DNA of 64,000 bases, from positions 1 through 64,000 of the forward strand of contig NZ_JANJZT010000010.1 in the NCBI RefSeq assembly GCF_024622975.1, read 5' to 3'. The notes under the pieces are model-generated. The model saw nothing but the letters and a program-made list of their open reading frames with translations, was not told the DNA's origin and did no database searches. The stretch comes from Blautia caecimuris (GTDB lineage Bacteria; Bacillota; Clostridia; Lachnospirales; Lachnospiraceae). How positions within the stretch are numbered: position 1 is the first letter of the stretch; the number at the start of each line of letters is the position of its first letter. This document shows, one piece after another, positions 34,699 through 43,504 of this stretch. Position numbers and translations under genes: made by a program.

Positions 34699-35610
34699 AT
34701 GGAAAAGAAGAATGATAAGGGAGCTCTTCATCTGGCTCTGGGCTTTATGGAGAGAATGAGAAAAGATCATGTCAGCGCATATGCGGCTCAGGCAGCGTAC
34801 TTTCTGATCATGTCTTTTATCCCTTTTGTTTTGTTCCTGACCGCGATCGTGCAGTATACACCTCTGACCTACCGGGAAGTACGTCAGGCAATTATGAGTG
34901 TTGTACCGGAAAATCTGCAGGGATTTGTTTTAAATATTGTGGCAGAGGTTTTTTCAAAAAGCGCGGCCGTGCTGCCTCTGTCTGCTCTGGTGGCCCTCTG
35001 GTCCTCGGGAAAGGGCACGCAGGCTCTGATCAATGGCCTGAACACCATTTACCATGTAAAAGAAACACGAAACTGGCTGGTAAACAGAATCTACTCCATG
35101 TTCTATATGTTTCTGTTTGTACTTGCCCTGATCGCCAGTCTTTTGCTTCTGGTTATGGGAAACAGGATCCATGTTCTGATTTCCGGATATGTTCCGTTTC
35201 TGGGAAATATGATCGGCAGGATTCTGGGGGCAAAAACCTTTCTGGTCTTTGTGATGCTGTTTTTTGTTTTTCTGGTGCTGTACCGGTATCTGCCAAACAG
35301 AAGGGCATCCCTGAAAAGCCAGGTTCCGGGAGCTTTTCTGACAGCTGTGGCATGGTCTGTGTTTTCGTATCTGTTTTCTCTGTATTTTACATTTTTTCCG
35401 GATTTCAGTATCATGTACGGAAGCCTTTCCACTTTGATCCTGGTTATGGTATGGCTGTATTTCTGTATGAACCTTCTTTTGTACGGAGCAGAGATCAACG
35501 CATACTTTGAAAGTCAGTTCCGCCAGGCAAAGCTGTCTTTCTGGCAGCTGATCGCAAGAAAACGCAGGGAATGGAAGCTGGAGCGGAAAAAAGAAATAGA
35601 CAGGAACTAA
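34699..35610 (+). CDS. YihY/BrkB family inner membrane protein
   Basis: 303 residues. Six hydrophobic segments (about 28-50, 88-108, 135-155, 175-198, 210-232 and 243-265). Family marks seen: AYAAQAAYFLIMSFIPFVLF, VALWSSGKGTQALINGLNTIY, YRYLPNRRASLKSQVPGAFL and VMVWLYFCMNLLLYGAEINA. It was once called RNase BN by error; the function is unknown, with a possible envelope or transport role. Its basic C-terminal tail is cytoplasmic. GGGAGAAG precedes the ATG. Confidence 0.9.
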   Translation: MEKKNDKGALHLALGFMERMRKDHVSAYAAQAAYFLIMSFIPFVLFLTAIVQYTPLTYREVRQAIMSVVPENLQGFVLNIVAEVFSKSAAVLPLSALVALWSSGKGTQALINGLNTIYHVKETRNWLVNRIYSMFYMFLFVLALIASLLLLVMGNRIHVLISGYVPFLGNMIGRILGAKTFLVFVMLFFVFLVLYRYLPNRRASLKSQVPGAFLTAVAWSVFSYLFSLYFTFFPDFSIMYGSLSTLILVMVWLYFCMNLLLYGAEINAYFESQFRQAKLSFWQLIARKRREWKLERKKEIDRN

Positions 35611-35628
35611 AAAAATAACGGAAAAATC

Positions 35629-35657
35629 TTGACAGGAAAAATTTTCTGTGGCATAGT
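35629..35657 (+). promoter_or_regulatory. promoter of the pheS T-box transcript
   Basis: TTGACA, 17-bp spacer, CATAGT, directly before the T-box leader. Confidence 0.7.
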
Positions 35658-35663
35658 AAACAA

Positions 35664-35912
35664 AGATATAAAAGCGTTGAAGGCGTTATAGGGAGTTGTT
35701 TTCTTTCAGAGAGAAGAAGTCACCGGCTGCAAGCTTCTTTAAGTTCAGACAGTTCCTCAGTTTCCCGCCGGAGCTGCATTTCTGAACCCCGAAGGCAGTA
35801 GGTAATGACGTAGCTGCGCGTTAAGCAGATACTTTGAGCGCCTGTATGTACATGCAGGAAACAGGGTGGTACCGCGGATATTCCGTCCCTCTTTTGAGGG
35901 GCGGTTTTTTTG
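35664..35912 (+). promoter_or_regulatory. T-box riboswitch controlling pheS
   Basis: The hallmark T-box sequence AGGGTGGTACCGCG is at 35863-35876. The competing terminator is CCGTCCCTC-TTTT-GAGGGGCGG at 35883-35904 plus a T-run. The ~200 nt upstream contain a long Stem I-like region (GAGAAGAAG.../CTTCTT). Uncharged tRNA binding favours the antiterminator and read-through. Downstream pheS predicts tRNA-Phe and a UUC specifier; several TTC triplets are present but I could not fold the RNA to pick one. Confidence 0.9.
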
Positions 35913-36102
35913 TATATGGAGAAATTACTTCCGTAATATTCTCATATACAAAATAAAGTTCCGGACAGCGGGCACAGTTTACGCATGCCTGCATGCAGGA
36001 GACTGTGCACATTGGACGGGCTGACAGGAATGAGCAGTCAGGACAAAAGCCCGGATTGCGAATTGCTGACGATTACGGGAGTGCATAAGCGCAGAGTAAT
36101 CG
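35912..36102 (+). repeat. three successive hairpins between the T-box and pheS
   Basis: Inverted repeats close 35912-35949 (GTATAT...ATATAC with AGAA/TTCT and TTAC/GTAA inside), 35972-36008 (GCACAGT/ACTGTGC enclosing GCATGCCTGCATGC) and 36070-36102 (CGATTAC/GTAATCG). The 266-bp gap has no ORF. T-box leaders normally run straight into the gene. Confidence 0.6.
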
Positions 36103-36178
36103 ACTTTATTAATGATACTGCAGATTTATCCGGCAGGTGCAAATATGAAATGAAATAAGAAAAAAGGAGAATACAACC

Positions 36179-37204
36179 ATGGATATGAAGGAAAAACTTC
36201 AGGAACTGGCAGAAGCAGCCAGAAAACGTATTGAAGAAGCTGAAGGTCCTGACAAACTCAATGAAGTAAAGGTGGCTTACCTTGGTAAAAAAGGTGAGCT
36301 GACAGCTATTTTAAAGAGTATGAAGGATGTTGCTCCGGAAGACCGTCCGAAAGTAGGACAGCTGGTAAATGAGACAAGAGCAAAAATCGAGGAGCTTCTG
36401 GAAGCTTCCAGAAAGAAACTGGAGGAAGCTGCCCGTGAAGCAAAAATGAAAGCAGAGGTTATTGACGTAACCCTTCCTGCGAAGAAGTCAATGATCGGAC
36501 ACCGTCATCCAAATACCATTGCCCTGGAGGAAGTGGAAAGAATCTTTATCGGAATGGGCTATGAGGTAGTGGAAGGTCCTGAGGTAGAGTATGCAGACTA
36601 TAACTTTACCAAGCTGAATATTCCGGAGGACCATCCGGCAAGAGATGAGCAGGATACATTTTTTATTAACAGCTCCATTCTGCTTCGTTCTCAGACATCT
36701 CCGGTACAGGCCCGTACCATGGAGAAAGGCAAGCTGCCGATCCGTATGATCGCTCCTGGACGAGTGTTCCGTTCTGATGAGGTAGACGCTACCCATTCTC
36801 CGTCCTTCCATCAGATCGAGGGCCTTGTAATTGATAAAAATATTACTTTTGCAGATCTGAAGGGAACTCTTCAGGAGTTTGCAAGAGAACTGTTCGGACC
36901 GGAAACAAAAACAAAATTCCGTCCTCATCATTTCCCGTTTACAGAGCCAAGCGCAGAGGTGGACGTATCCTGCTTTAAATGCGGCGGAAAAGGCTGCCGT
37001 TTCTGTAAAGGCTCCGGATGGATCGAGATTCTGGGCTGCGGAACCGTTCATCCAAACGTTCTTCGTATGTGTGGCATTGATCCGGAGGAGTATACAGGCT
37101 TTGCTTTCGGTGTGGGTCTTGAGAGAATCGCGCTTCTGAAATATGAGATCGACGATATGAGACTCCTTTACGAAAACGATATCCGCTTCCTGAAACAATT
37201 TTAA
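36179..37204 (+). CDS. pheS: phenylalanine--tRNA ligase alpha subunit
   Basis: 341 residues. Catalytic subunit of the heterotetrameric PheRS. N-terminal coiled coil (1-~90) that grips the tRNA, then the class II core: [28 protein letters not shown], motif 2 [38 protein letters not shown] and motif 3 [16 protein letters not shown]. The cysteine-rich [12 protein letters not shown] segment is common in Firmicutes PheS. AAGGAG is nine bases before the ATG. Controlled by the T-box. Confidence 0.97.
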   Translation: MDMKEKLQELAEAARKRIEEAEGPDKLNEVKVAYLGKKGELTAILKSMKDVAPEDRPKVGQLVNETRAKIEELLEASRKKLEEAAREAKMKAEVIDVTLPAKKSMIGHRHPNTIALEEVERIFIGMGYEVVEGPEVEYADYNFTKLNIPEDHPARDEQDTFFINSSILLRSQTSPVQARTMEKGKLPIRMIAPGRVFRSDEVDATHSPSFHQIEGLVIDKNITFADLKGTLQEFARELFGPETKTKFRPHHFPFTEPSAEVDVSCFKCGGKGCRFCKGSGWIEILGCGTVHPNVLRMCGIDPEEYTGFAFGVGLERIALLKYEIDDMRLLYENDIRFLKQF

Positions 37205-37396
37205 CCGACACAACAGAAAGGAAGCACGAGCAAAGCGAGTATTTACTTTCTGTGTCGGTTAAACGACGGAATCAAAAGGATCACGAAGTGATACGTCGGC
37301 ATGAAATGCCGGATTCCGGAGTAAAAACGTTCTGGAAAAGACAGAGTAAAGAGATACAACCGAAAGGAAGCAGGAGCGAAGCGAGTATTTGCTTTT
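37203..37396 (+). repeat. structured repeat block between pheS and pheT
   Basis: AACCGACACA...AGAAAG (37203-37220) pairs with CTTTCTGTGTCGGTT (37246-37260). A three-way-junction-like unit at 37267-37318 has the outer stem CGGAATC/GATTCCG with arms GATCAC-GAA-GTGAT and CGGCAT-GAA-ATGCCG. A ~33-nt segment occurs twice (37216-37248 and 37362-37395) with few differences, each containing AAGCGAGTATTT. No ORF. It resembles a degenerate extragenic repeat cluster. Confidence 0.7.
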
Positions 37397-37437
37397 ACGA
37401 ATTTTATCTATAAACAACAAGAAAGGTGGATATAAAC

Positions 37438-39855
37438 ATGAATACATCAATGTCCTGGATTAAAATGTATGTGCCGGATCTGGATGTGACAGCTCAGGAA
37501 TATACAGATGCCATGACCTTGTCAGGAACAAAGGTTGAGGGCTTTGAAAAGCTGGATGCAGATCTGGAAAAAATCGTAATCGGACAGATTGAAAAAATAG
37601 AAAGACACCCGGACGCAGATAAGCTTATTATCTGTCAGGTGAATGTGGGAACAGAAACAGTACAGATCGTAACCGGAGCTCCAAATGTAAAAGAAGGAGA
37701 CAAGGTTCCGGTAGTTCTGGACGGCGGCCGTGTGGCAGGAGGCCATGACGGCAAAAAAACTCCAGGCGGCGTAAAGATCAAAAAAGGCAAGCTCCGCGGG
37801 GTAGAGTCTTTTGGCATGATGTGCTCTATTGAGGAGCTGGGAAGCACAAGAGAAATGTATCCGGAAGCTCCGGAATACGGAATCTATATTTTTCCGGAGG
37901 ATGCCCCGGTAGGCGAAAGCGCCATCAAAGAGCTTGGACTTGACGATGTTGTTTTTGAATATGAGATCACATCCAACCGTGTAGACTGCTATGGCGTTCT
38001 GGGTATTGCCAGAGAGGCAGCAGCGACCTTTAACAAAAAATTCTGTCCTCCTGTTGTAAAAGCTACAGGAAATAATGAGGACGTTTCTGATTACATTAAG
38101 GTGACAGTAGAGGATCCGTCTCTTTGTCCCCGCTATACCGCAAGGGTAGTAAAAAATGTAAAAATCGGTCCTTCTCCGAAATGGATGCAGAGATGCCTGG
38201 CTGCCAATGGAATCCGCCCGATCAATAACCTGGTTGATATTACAAATTATGTAATGGAAGAATACGGACAGCCCATGCACGCATATGATCTGGATCTGAT
38301 CGAAGGAAATGAGATTATTGTCCGCAGAGCAGAAAACGGAGAAAAGTTTGTAACCCTGGACGGACAGGAACGTATCATGGATGAAAACGTCCTGATGATC
38401 TGCGACGGCAAAAAGCCGGTAGGCATTGCGGGAATCATGGGCGGCGAAAACTCCATGATCACAGATCAGGTAAAAACAGTGCTCTTTGAAGCAGCATGCT
38501 TTGACGGTACAAACATCCGTCTGTCCTCCAAGAGAATCGGCCTTCGTACAGACGCATCCGGCAAGTTTGAAAAAGGACTTGATCCCAATAATGCCCAGGC
38601 AGCCATTGACCGTGCGTGTCAGCTGATGGAAGAGCTTGGAGCAGGTGAGGTTGTGGGCGGCATGGCAGACGTGTGCAGTGAAACAAGAGAACCGTCCAGA
38701 GTGCCTTTTGAGCCGGAAAAGATCAATGGGCTTCTTGGTACAGATCTTACAAAAGAAGAAATGCTGGAATACCTTGGCAGAGTGGAACTGACTCTTGATC
38801 CGGAAACAAATGAGATCGTGGCTCCTACCTTCCGTCAGGATATTCACTGTATGGCAGATGTGGCAGAGGAAGTGGCAAGATTCTTCGGCTATGATAAGAT
38901 TCCAACCACTCTTCCTACAGGGGAAGCTACCACAGGCCGTCTTCCTTTTAAGCTGAGAATTGAGCAGATTGCAAGGGACATTGCAGAATACTGCGGATTC
39001 TCTGAAGCAATGAGCTACTCCTTTGAAAGTCCTAAGGTGTTTGACAGGCTGCGTATCTCTGAGGACAGTGAGCTGAGAAAGGTAATTACCATCAGCAACC
39101 CTCTTGGGGAAGACTACAGCATCATGCGTACTACAACTCTGCATGGAATGCTTTCTTCTCTCGGAACAAATTATAACAGAAGAAATAAAGATGTACGTCT
39201 TTATGAGCTCGGAAAGGTTTATCTTCCGAAATCTCTGCCTCTTACAGAGCTTCCTGACGAGAGAGTTCATTTTACTCTTGGTATGTACGGAGCAGGCGAT
39301 TTCTTTGATATGAAAGGTGTCTGCGAAGAGTTCTTTGAAAAGGCAGGCATGAAGAAAAAAGTTTCTTATACACCGGACAGCAATAAACCTTACCTCCATC
39401 CGGGAAGACAGGCAAATATCATTTATGAAGGAAAGACCGTAGGTTATCTTGGAGAGGTTCATCCGATCGTTGCAGATAATTACAATATCGGAGAAAAAGC
39501 CTATGTTGCAGTGATCGATATTATGGATATTCTGGAATTTGCCGGATTTTCTCATAAATTCACAGGAATTGCAAAATATCCGGCAGTTACCCGTGATTTA
39601 AGTATGGTTGTACCAAAGAATGTTCTCGCAGGCCAGATTGAAGCGGTTCTGGACCAGAGAGGCGGAAAGATCCTGGAATCCTATGAGCTTTTTGATATTT
39701 ATGAGGGAGCCCAGATCAAGGAAGGCTATAAGTCTATGGCGTATTCTGTTGTATTCCGCGACCATGATAAAACTCTGGAAGAGGCTGAGATCACAGCAGC
39801 TATGAAAAAAATCCTTAATGGTCTTACAGACCTTGGAATCGAGCTGAGAAGCTGA
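37438..39855 (+). CDS. pheT: phenylalanine--tRNA ligase beta subunit
   Basis: 805 residues. Domains in order: N-terminal B1, tRNA-binding OB/EMAP domain (about 40-150, with LDADLEKIVIGQI and GAPNVKEGDKVPVVLDG), B3/B4 editing domain (about 210-370), B5 (about 400-470), a class II-like core (about 480-690) and the FDX-ACB anticodon-binding domain at the C-terminus (KYPAVTRDLSMVVP). The ATG at 37438 has AAAGGTGG eight bases upstream; a GTG four codons upstream overlaps that site. It is separated from pheS by 233 bp of repeats and overlaps the next gene by one base. Confidence 0.97.
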   Translation: MNTSMSWIKMYVPDLDVTAQEYTDAMTLSGTKVEGFEKLDADLEKIVIGQIEKIERHPDADKLIICQVNVGTETVQIVTGAPNVKEGDKVPVVLDGGRVAGGHDGKKTPGGVKIKKGKLRGVESFGMMCSIEELGSTREMYPEAPEYGIYIFPEDAPVGESAIKELGLDDVVFEYEITSNRVDCYGVLGIAREAAATFNKKFCPPVVKATGNNEDVSDYIKVTVEDPSLCPRYTARVVKNVKIGPSPKWMQRCLAANGIRPINNLVDITNYVMEEYGQPMHAYDLDLIEGNEIIVRRAENGEKFVTLDGQERIMDENVLMICDGKKPVGIAGIMGGENSMITDQVKTVLFEAACFDGTNIRLSSKRIGLRTDASGKFEKGLDPNNAQAAIDRACQLMEELGAGEVVGGMADVCSETREPSRVPFEPEKINGLLGTDLTKEEMLEYLGRVELTLDPETNEIVAPTFRQDIHCMADVAEEVARFFGYDKIPTTLPTGEATTGRLPFKLRIEQIARDIAEYCGFSEAMSYSFESPKVFDRLRISEDSELRKVITISNPLGEDYSIMRTTTLHGMLSSLGTNYNRRNKDVRLYELGKVYLPKSLPLTELPDERVHFTLGMYGAGDFFDMKGVCEEFFEKAGMKKKVSYTPDSNKPYLHPGRQANIIYEGKTVGYLGEVHPIVADNYNIGEKAYVAVIDIMDILEFAGFSHKFTGIAKYPAVTRDLSMVVPKNVLAGQIEAVLDQRGGKILESYELFDIYEGAQIKEGYKSMAYSVVFRDHDKTLEEAEITAAMKKILNGLTDLGIELRS

Positions 39856-40469
39856 TGAAGCTTTATATTCTGAGACATGGAAAAACAGAATGGAACCGTT
39901 TAGGCAAGGTTCAGGGATGTGTGGATATCCCTCTTGCAGAAGAGGGGATTTCTCTTGCCGCCAAAGTAGGCAGGGCATTGAAGGAGGTTCCATTTGATCT
40001 CTGCTTTACCAGTCCTCTTACAAGAACAAGACAGACTGCAGAGCTCGTTCTCGGGGAACGGGCAAAGCAGATTCCGGTTATTGTGGATCCGAGAATCCAG
40101 GAGATTAATTTTGGCGTTCTGGAGGGTTCCAGGTTTAAGGATGAAAACGGAACTATCCTCAGTGAGGAAATGAAGATCTTTTTTACAGATCCGAAGAATT
40201 TTATCCGTCCGGAAAAGGGGGAAAATATTTCAGATATTCTGAAAAGAACAGAGGAGTTCTGGAAGGAGATCACAACAGCTCCTAAGCTGCAGGACAAAAC
40301 GATCCTGATCTCTTCTCATGGCTGTGCCGTACGGGCGCTGCTTCAGAACATCTACCATGATCCGGAAGATTTCTGGCATGGCTGCGTTCCGCCTAACTGC
40401 AGCATTAATGTTGTGGAAGTAAAAGACGGACAGGAAATCCTTATAGAAGAAGATAAATTATATGCATAA
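39855..40469 (+). CDS. histidine phosphatase family protein (phosphoglycerate mutase-like)
   Basis: 204 residues. Branch 1 histidine phosphatase: the catalytic LRHGKTEWN at the N-terminus, FTSPLTRTRQTAEL, the acid Glu in EINFGVLEG, and the second His in ISSHGCAVRALL. Such proteins include phosphoglycerate mutases and phosphatases of small metabolites; the sequence does not show which. The ATG overlaps the pheT stop, so translation is coupled. A terminator follows. Confidence 0.9.
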   Translation: MKLYILRHGKTEWNRLGKVQGCVDIPLAEEGISLAAKVGRALKEVPFDLCFTSPLTRTRQTAELVLGERAKQIPVIVDPRIQEINFGVLEGSRFKDENGTILSEEMKIFFTDPKNFIRPEKGENISDILKRTEEFWKEITTAPKLQDKTILISSHGCAVRALLQNIYHDPEDFWHGCVPPNCSINVVEVKDGQEILIEEDKLYA

Positions 40470-40476
40470 AAGCCCG

Positions 40477-40512
40477 GGCTGCCGTGAATGATTTCGCGGC
40501 AGCCTGTTTTTG
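40477..40512 (+). terminator. intrinsic terminator of the pheST operon
   Basis: GGCTGCCG (40477) pairs with CGGCAGCC (40497), followed by TGTTTTTGG. Confidence 0.85.
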
Positions 40513-40606
40513 GTCGTGGCAGAAAACAGGAGATGATCCGTTACTGTGAAGGTCGTGAACAGTAATGATAATCCGGAGTTTGCCATAGTTAGCTGAATAT
40601 TACAGC

Positions 40607-40635
40607 TTGTACTGGCGCATATGATATGATATTAT
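40607..40635 (+). promoter_or_regulatory. promoter of the motA/motB-like pair
   Basis: TTGTAC, 17-bp spacer, TATTAT, about 80 bases before the first gene. Confidence 0.65.
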
Positions 40636-40715
40636 GGAAAAAAGGGTAAATTGTGCGTTTATTTGCCCGCTGTACAAGGCGGAGCCTAAGATAATAACCA
40701 ATGAGGAGGCTTACT

Positions 40716-42347
40716 ATGAAGAAAAAAATTGTAAATGTTGTTTTGTTTCTTGCGGTACTGGCAGCCGCGGTAGCCATGACCCTGTATGTGGGGCAGGGCG
40801 CGGTCAGCGTTATGGTTTATAATTTTATCTTTCTTGGCGTTATGGTGGCAATTTATGTTGTGGGAATGTTCGGAGGCATGTTCCGGATGAACCATCTTAC
40901 TCAATCGCTTGAGAATGCAGCCGCAGAGCTTGGAAATCTTTTCCGCAAACCGGGAAGGATCGGAACAGATCAGGTAGAAACACTGAATGGTATTTTTCAT
41001 CATCCGTATCTTGACGGAACAATGAATTCCTTTACAGACGGTGTTCTGAAAAGTGAAGAGGGCATTGATGATATTGAAGAATATCTCAACGAAGAGGAAC
41101 TGGATAATCACATACATAAACGACTTCTGGAAATGGTGCCGGATATTTTTACAAGCCTTGGTATACTGGGAACCTTTGTGGGACTGGTGTGGGGACTTAA
41201 AAATTTTGAGCCTTCCAATTATGAGGCTATGACAACTTCGGTGGCCTCTCTTGTAGACGGCATCAAGGTTGCCTTTCTTACGTCTATTTATGGTATTTCT
41301 CTGTCCATTGTCTATACCTATGGAATGAAGATCGAGTACTCTTCCATGGCAGAGGCCCTGCAGGCATTTCTGGCAAAGTTTCACAGTCATGTAATGCCTT
41401 CCGCAGAAAATGAGTCAAGAAATCTTCTGATCTCCAGCCAGAAGATCCAGACAGCAGCCATGAACCAGATGGCAGAACAGTTTTCCGTACAGATGGCGGA
41501 CAGCTTTGAGAAAGTGATCACTCCTACATTCAAAAAAATGAATGATTCTCTGGATACTCTGGTATCTTCTGTTACCCGGTGCCAGGAAGATGCGATACGG
41601 GAGATCCTGAATGTATTTTTAAAGGAAATGAACGATTCTTTCGGAGTACAGTTTTCGGAGTTTGGAAAAACATTGTCCCAGCTGAAAGAGGCTCAGGCAG
41701 ACAATGTGAACTACACTACGAATCTTTACCAGGCAATGAGCAGACAGCTCAGCGATTCCTATGCGCAGCATGAGCAGATCATGAAAAAGATCATGGAGGA
41801 TGCAGGCGCTTCTCAGAAAGAATATATTGAGACAGCGAACCGTATTGTTCAGGATAACCAGCTGATCCAGAAACAGCAGCAGGCAGATTACCAGCATCTT
41901 GCGGATTATCTCAAGGAAGCAGAAACATCATCTGCCAAATTCTGGGTAGCCTGCAATCAGACCATGCAGAAGTATGTGGAAGCTGCGGCTCAGGGTATGG
42001 ACAGAGTGTCTTCTGCCGGCAAAGTAAGCGGAGAGGTTCTTGCTGCCAATAAACGTGTAGTTGAGGCATTTGACGCAAAAATGCAGGAGTTTGCAGAATA
42101 TCAGAAAAGATCCTACCGTACCATGGAACAGGTCCGGAGACTGCTTGCAGATATTTCTGTGGCGAAAAATAACGGGGAGATCCGTCTCAGCGCAGGAAAG
42201 ACCGCTCAGACGGAATCTCTGGAGCAGCTGAAAGAAATCCTGGAAGCGCAGGGAGAACAGCAGCAGGAGCTTCTGGAAGAAATGTCAGGAAATATAAGGG
42301 AGCTGTCCAGAAACGCACAGAAAGGAAAATTCGGCTTATTCAGATAA
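40716..42347 (+). CDS. MotA/TolQ/ExbB-type ion channel with long coiled-coil tail (ZorA-like)
   Basis: 543 residues. TM segments at about 5-22 and 28-50, then the channel pair in PDIFTSLGILGTFVGLVWGL (about 145-165) and SLVDGIKVAFLTSIYGISLSI (about 183-205). After residue ~220 comes a ~320-residue cytoplasmic tail, rich in Gln/Glu/Lys/Ala and predicted coiled coil (SQKIQTAAMNQMAEQF, QQQADYQHLADYLKEAETSS, QEQLKEIL-like end). MotA stators and ExbB lack such a tail; ZorA of Zorya systems has one. GAGGAGG precedes the ATG at 40716. The OmpA-domain partner follows after 12 bases. Confidence 0.85.
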   Translation: MKKKIVNVVLFLAVLAAAVAMTLYVGQGAVSVMVYNFIFLGVMVAIYVVGMFGGMFRMNHLTQSLENAAAELGNLFRKPGRIGTDQVETLNGIFHHPYLDGTMNSFTDGVLKSEEGIDDIEEYLNEEELDNHIHKRLLEMVPDIFTSLGILGTFVGLVWGLKNFEPSNYEAMTTSVASLVDGIKVAFLTSIYGISLSIVYTYGMKIEYSSMAEALQAFLAKFHSHVMPSAENESRNLLISSQKIQTAAMNQMAEQFSVQMADSFEKVITPTFKKMNDSLDTLVSSVTRCQEDAIREILNVFLKEMNDSFGVQFSEFGKTLSQLKEAQADNVNYTTNLYQAMSRQLSDSYAQHEQIMKKIMEDAGASQKEYIETANRIVQDNQLIQKQQQADYQHLADYLKEAETSSAKFWVACNQTMQKYVEAAAQGMDRVSSAGKVSGEVLAANKRVVEAFDAKMQEFAEYQKRSYRTMEQVRRLLADISVAKNNGEIRLSAGKTAQTESLEQLKEILEAQGEQQQELLEEMSGNIRELSRNAQKGKFGLFR

Positions 42348-42359
42348 AAGGAGAAACAG

Positions 42360-43373
42360 ATGCGCAAAAAAAGAAAATCAGAAGACGGGGGATTTAATGT
42401 CTGGCGTTCTTATTCAGATATGATGGCAGGCGTATTGCTTTTGTTTGTACTGATCATGTGCGTGACCCTGTTTCAGGCACAGAAAAGCTATAATGAAAGT
42501 ATTGAGGAACGGGATGAAAAGATTGCTCTGCAGGAGGAGTATACTCTGGAGATCCTTGCCCAGCAAAATGAACTGAATGAGAAGGAAGGTCAACTGAAGG
42601 ATCAGAACGAACAGCTGAAAACACAGGACGAAAAACTGAAGGATCAGGAAACGCTGCTTTCGGAGTTGGCAGCCAAGCTGAAGGATCAGGAGGCGACACT
42701 GAGCACACAGAAAGCGGACCTGGATGAAAAAACAGCTCTTTTAAAGGAACAGCAGGCCCAGATCGACCAGATCATCGGAGTAAAGGCTGATGTGATCGAG
42801 GCTCTGAGACAGGAATTTGCAAAAAATAATATCAACGTGGATATTGATACACAGACAGGCGCTCTGACTTTGGAGGCAAGCGTTTTGTTTGATTATGATG
42901 AAGCAGAACTGACAGAAGAAGGAAAGCAGGCGCTGGAGCAGGTTCTTCCCATCTATTGTAAAGTTCTTCTTCAGGAAGATTACAGGCAGTATCTTGCAGA
43001 GATCATTATTGACGGATATACGGATACAGACGGTGATTACAGCTATAACCTGTATCTGTCCCAGCAGCGTTCTCTGGCAGTGGCTCAGTATCTTCTGGAC
43101 ATTCAGGGCAATTTTCTTAGCGGGGATCAGAGCCAGCAGCTTCAGGATTATCTTACAGTCAATGGTCATTCCATGGCCAATCCGGTTCTGGATGCCAATG
43201 GAAATGTAGATAAAGACGCGTCCAGGCGTGTGGAGGTAAAATTCCGTTTAAAAGATGATGAGATGATCGAAGAGCTGAACAAGGTGATGACAGAAGCAGA
43301 TGTTGAAAATAACGCTGCAGACAACACAGAGAAGAAAACTGCGGAAAAATCACAGGAACAGCCGGTTTCCTAA
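42360..43373 (+). CDS. MotB-like protein with OmpA peptidoglycan-binding domain (ZorB-like)
   Basis: 337 residues. Asp20 in WRSYSDMMAGVLLLF precedes the single TM (about 22-42), the position of the ion-carrying Asp in MotB/ZorB. An 11-residue-periodic coiled coil (KDQNEQLKTQDEKLKDQETL and on, about 70-135) leads to an OmpA domain (about 165-300) with VLFDYDEAELTEEGKQAL, IDGYTDTDGDYSYN and LSQQRSLAVAQYLL. It should anchor the channel to the wall. AAGGAGAAAC precedes the ATG. No flagellar genes are nearby, so flagellar rotation is not indicated. Confidence 0.87.
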   Translation: MRKKRKSEDGGFNVWRSYSDMMAGVLLLFVLIMCVTLFQAQKSYNESIEERDEKIALQEEYTLEILAQQNELNEKEGQLKDQNEQLKTQDEKLKDQETLLSELAAKLKDQEATLSTQKADLDEKTALLKEQQAQIDQIIGVKADVIEALRQEFAKNNINVDIDTQTGALTLEASVLFDYDEAELTEEGKQALEQVLPIYCKVLLQEDYRQYLAEIIIDGYTDTDGDYSYNLYLSQQRSLAVAQYLLDIQGNFLSGDQSQQLQDYLTVNGHSMANPVLDANGNVDKDASRRVEVKFRLKDDEMIEELNKVMTEADVENNAADNTEKKTAEKSQEQPVS

Positions 43374-43504
43374 ATCATGGAACCATATGTTTCAGGAACA
43401 ATACCTGCAGATACGGCATAAAATAAAAATAACATGGTTTATGTACTGGGCACACAGGGAATACTCTGTGGAGACATATGTAAACATCAGGAAAGGTATC
43501 ACAC

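Noticed and set aside
37522-39555. 677-codon minus-strand open frame
   Set aside because: Shadow of pheT; no ribosome site or recognisable domain.
40634-40822. Short ORF overlapping the start of the channel gene
   Set aside because: No ribosome site and it starts at the -10 region of the promoter; it mostly overlaps the real gene in another frame.
40716-43373. Calling the MotA/MotB-like pair a Zorya defence system
   Set aside because: The two motor proteins resemble ZorA/ZorB, but no ZorC/ZorD/ZorE, helicase or nuclease gene is present. Only a motor pair is claimed.
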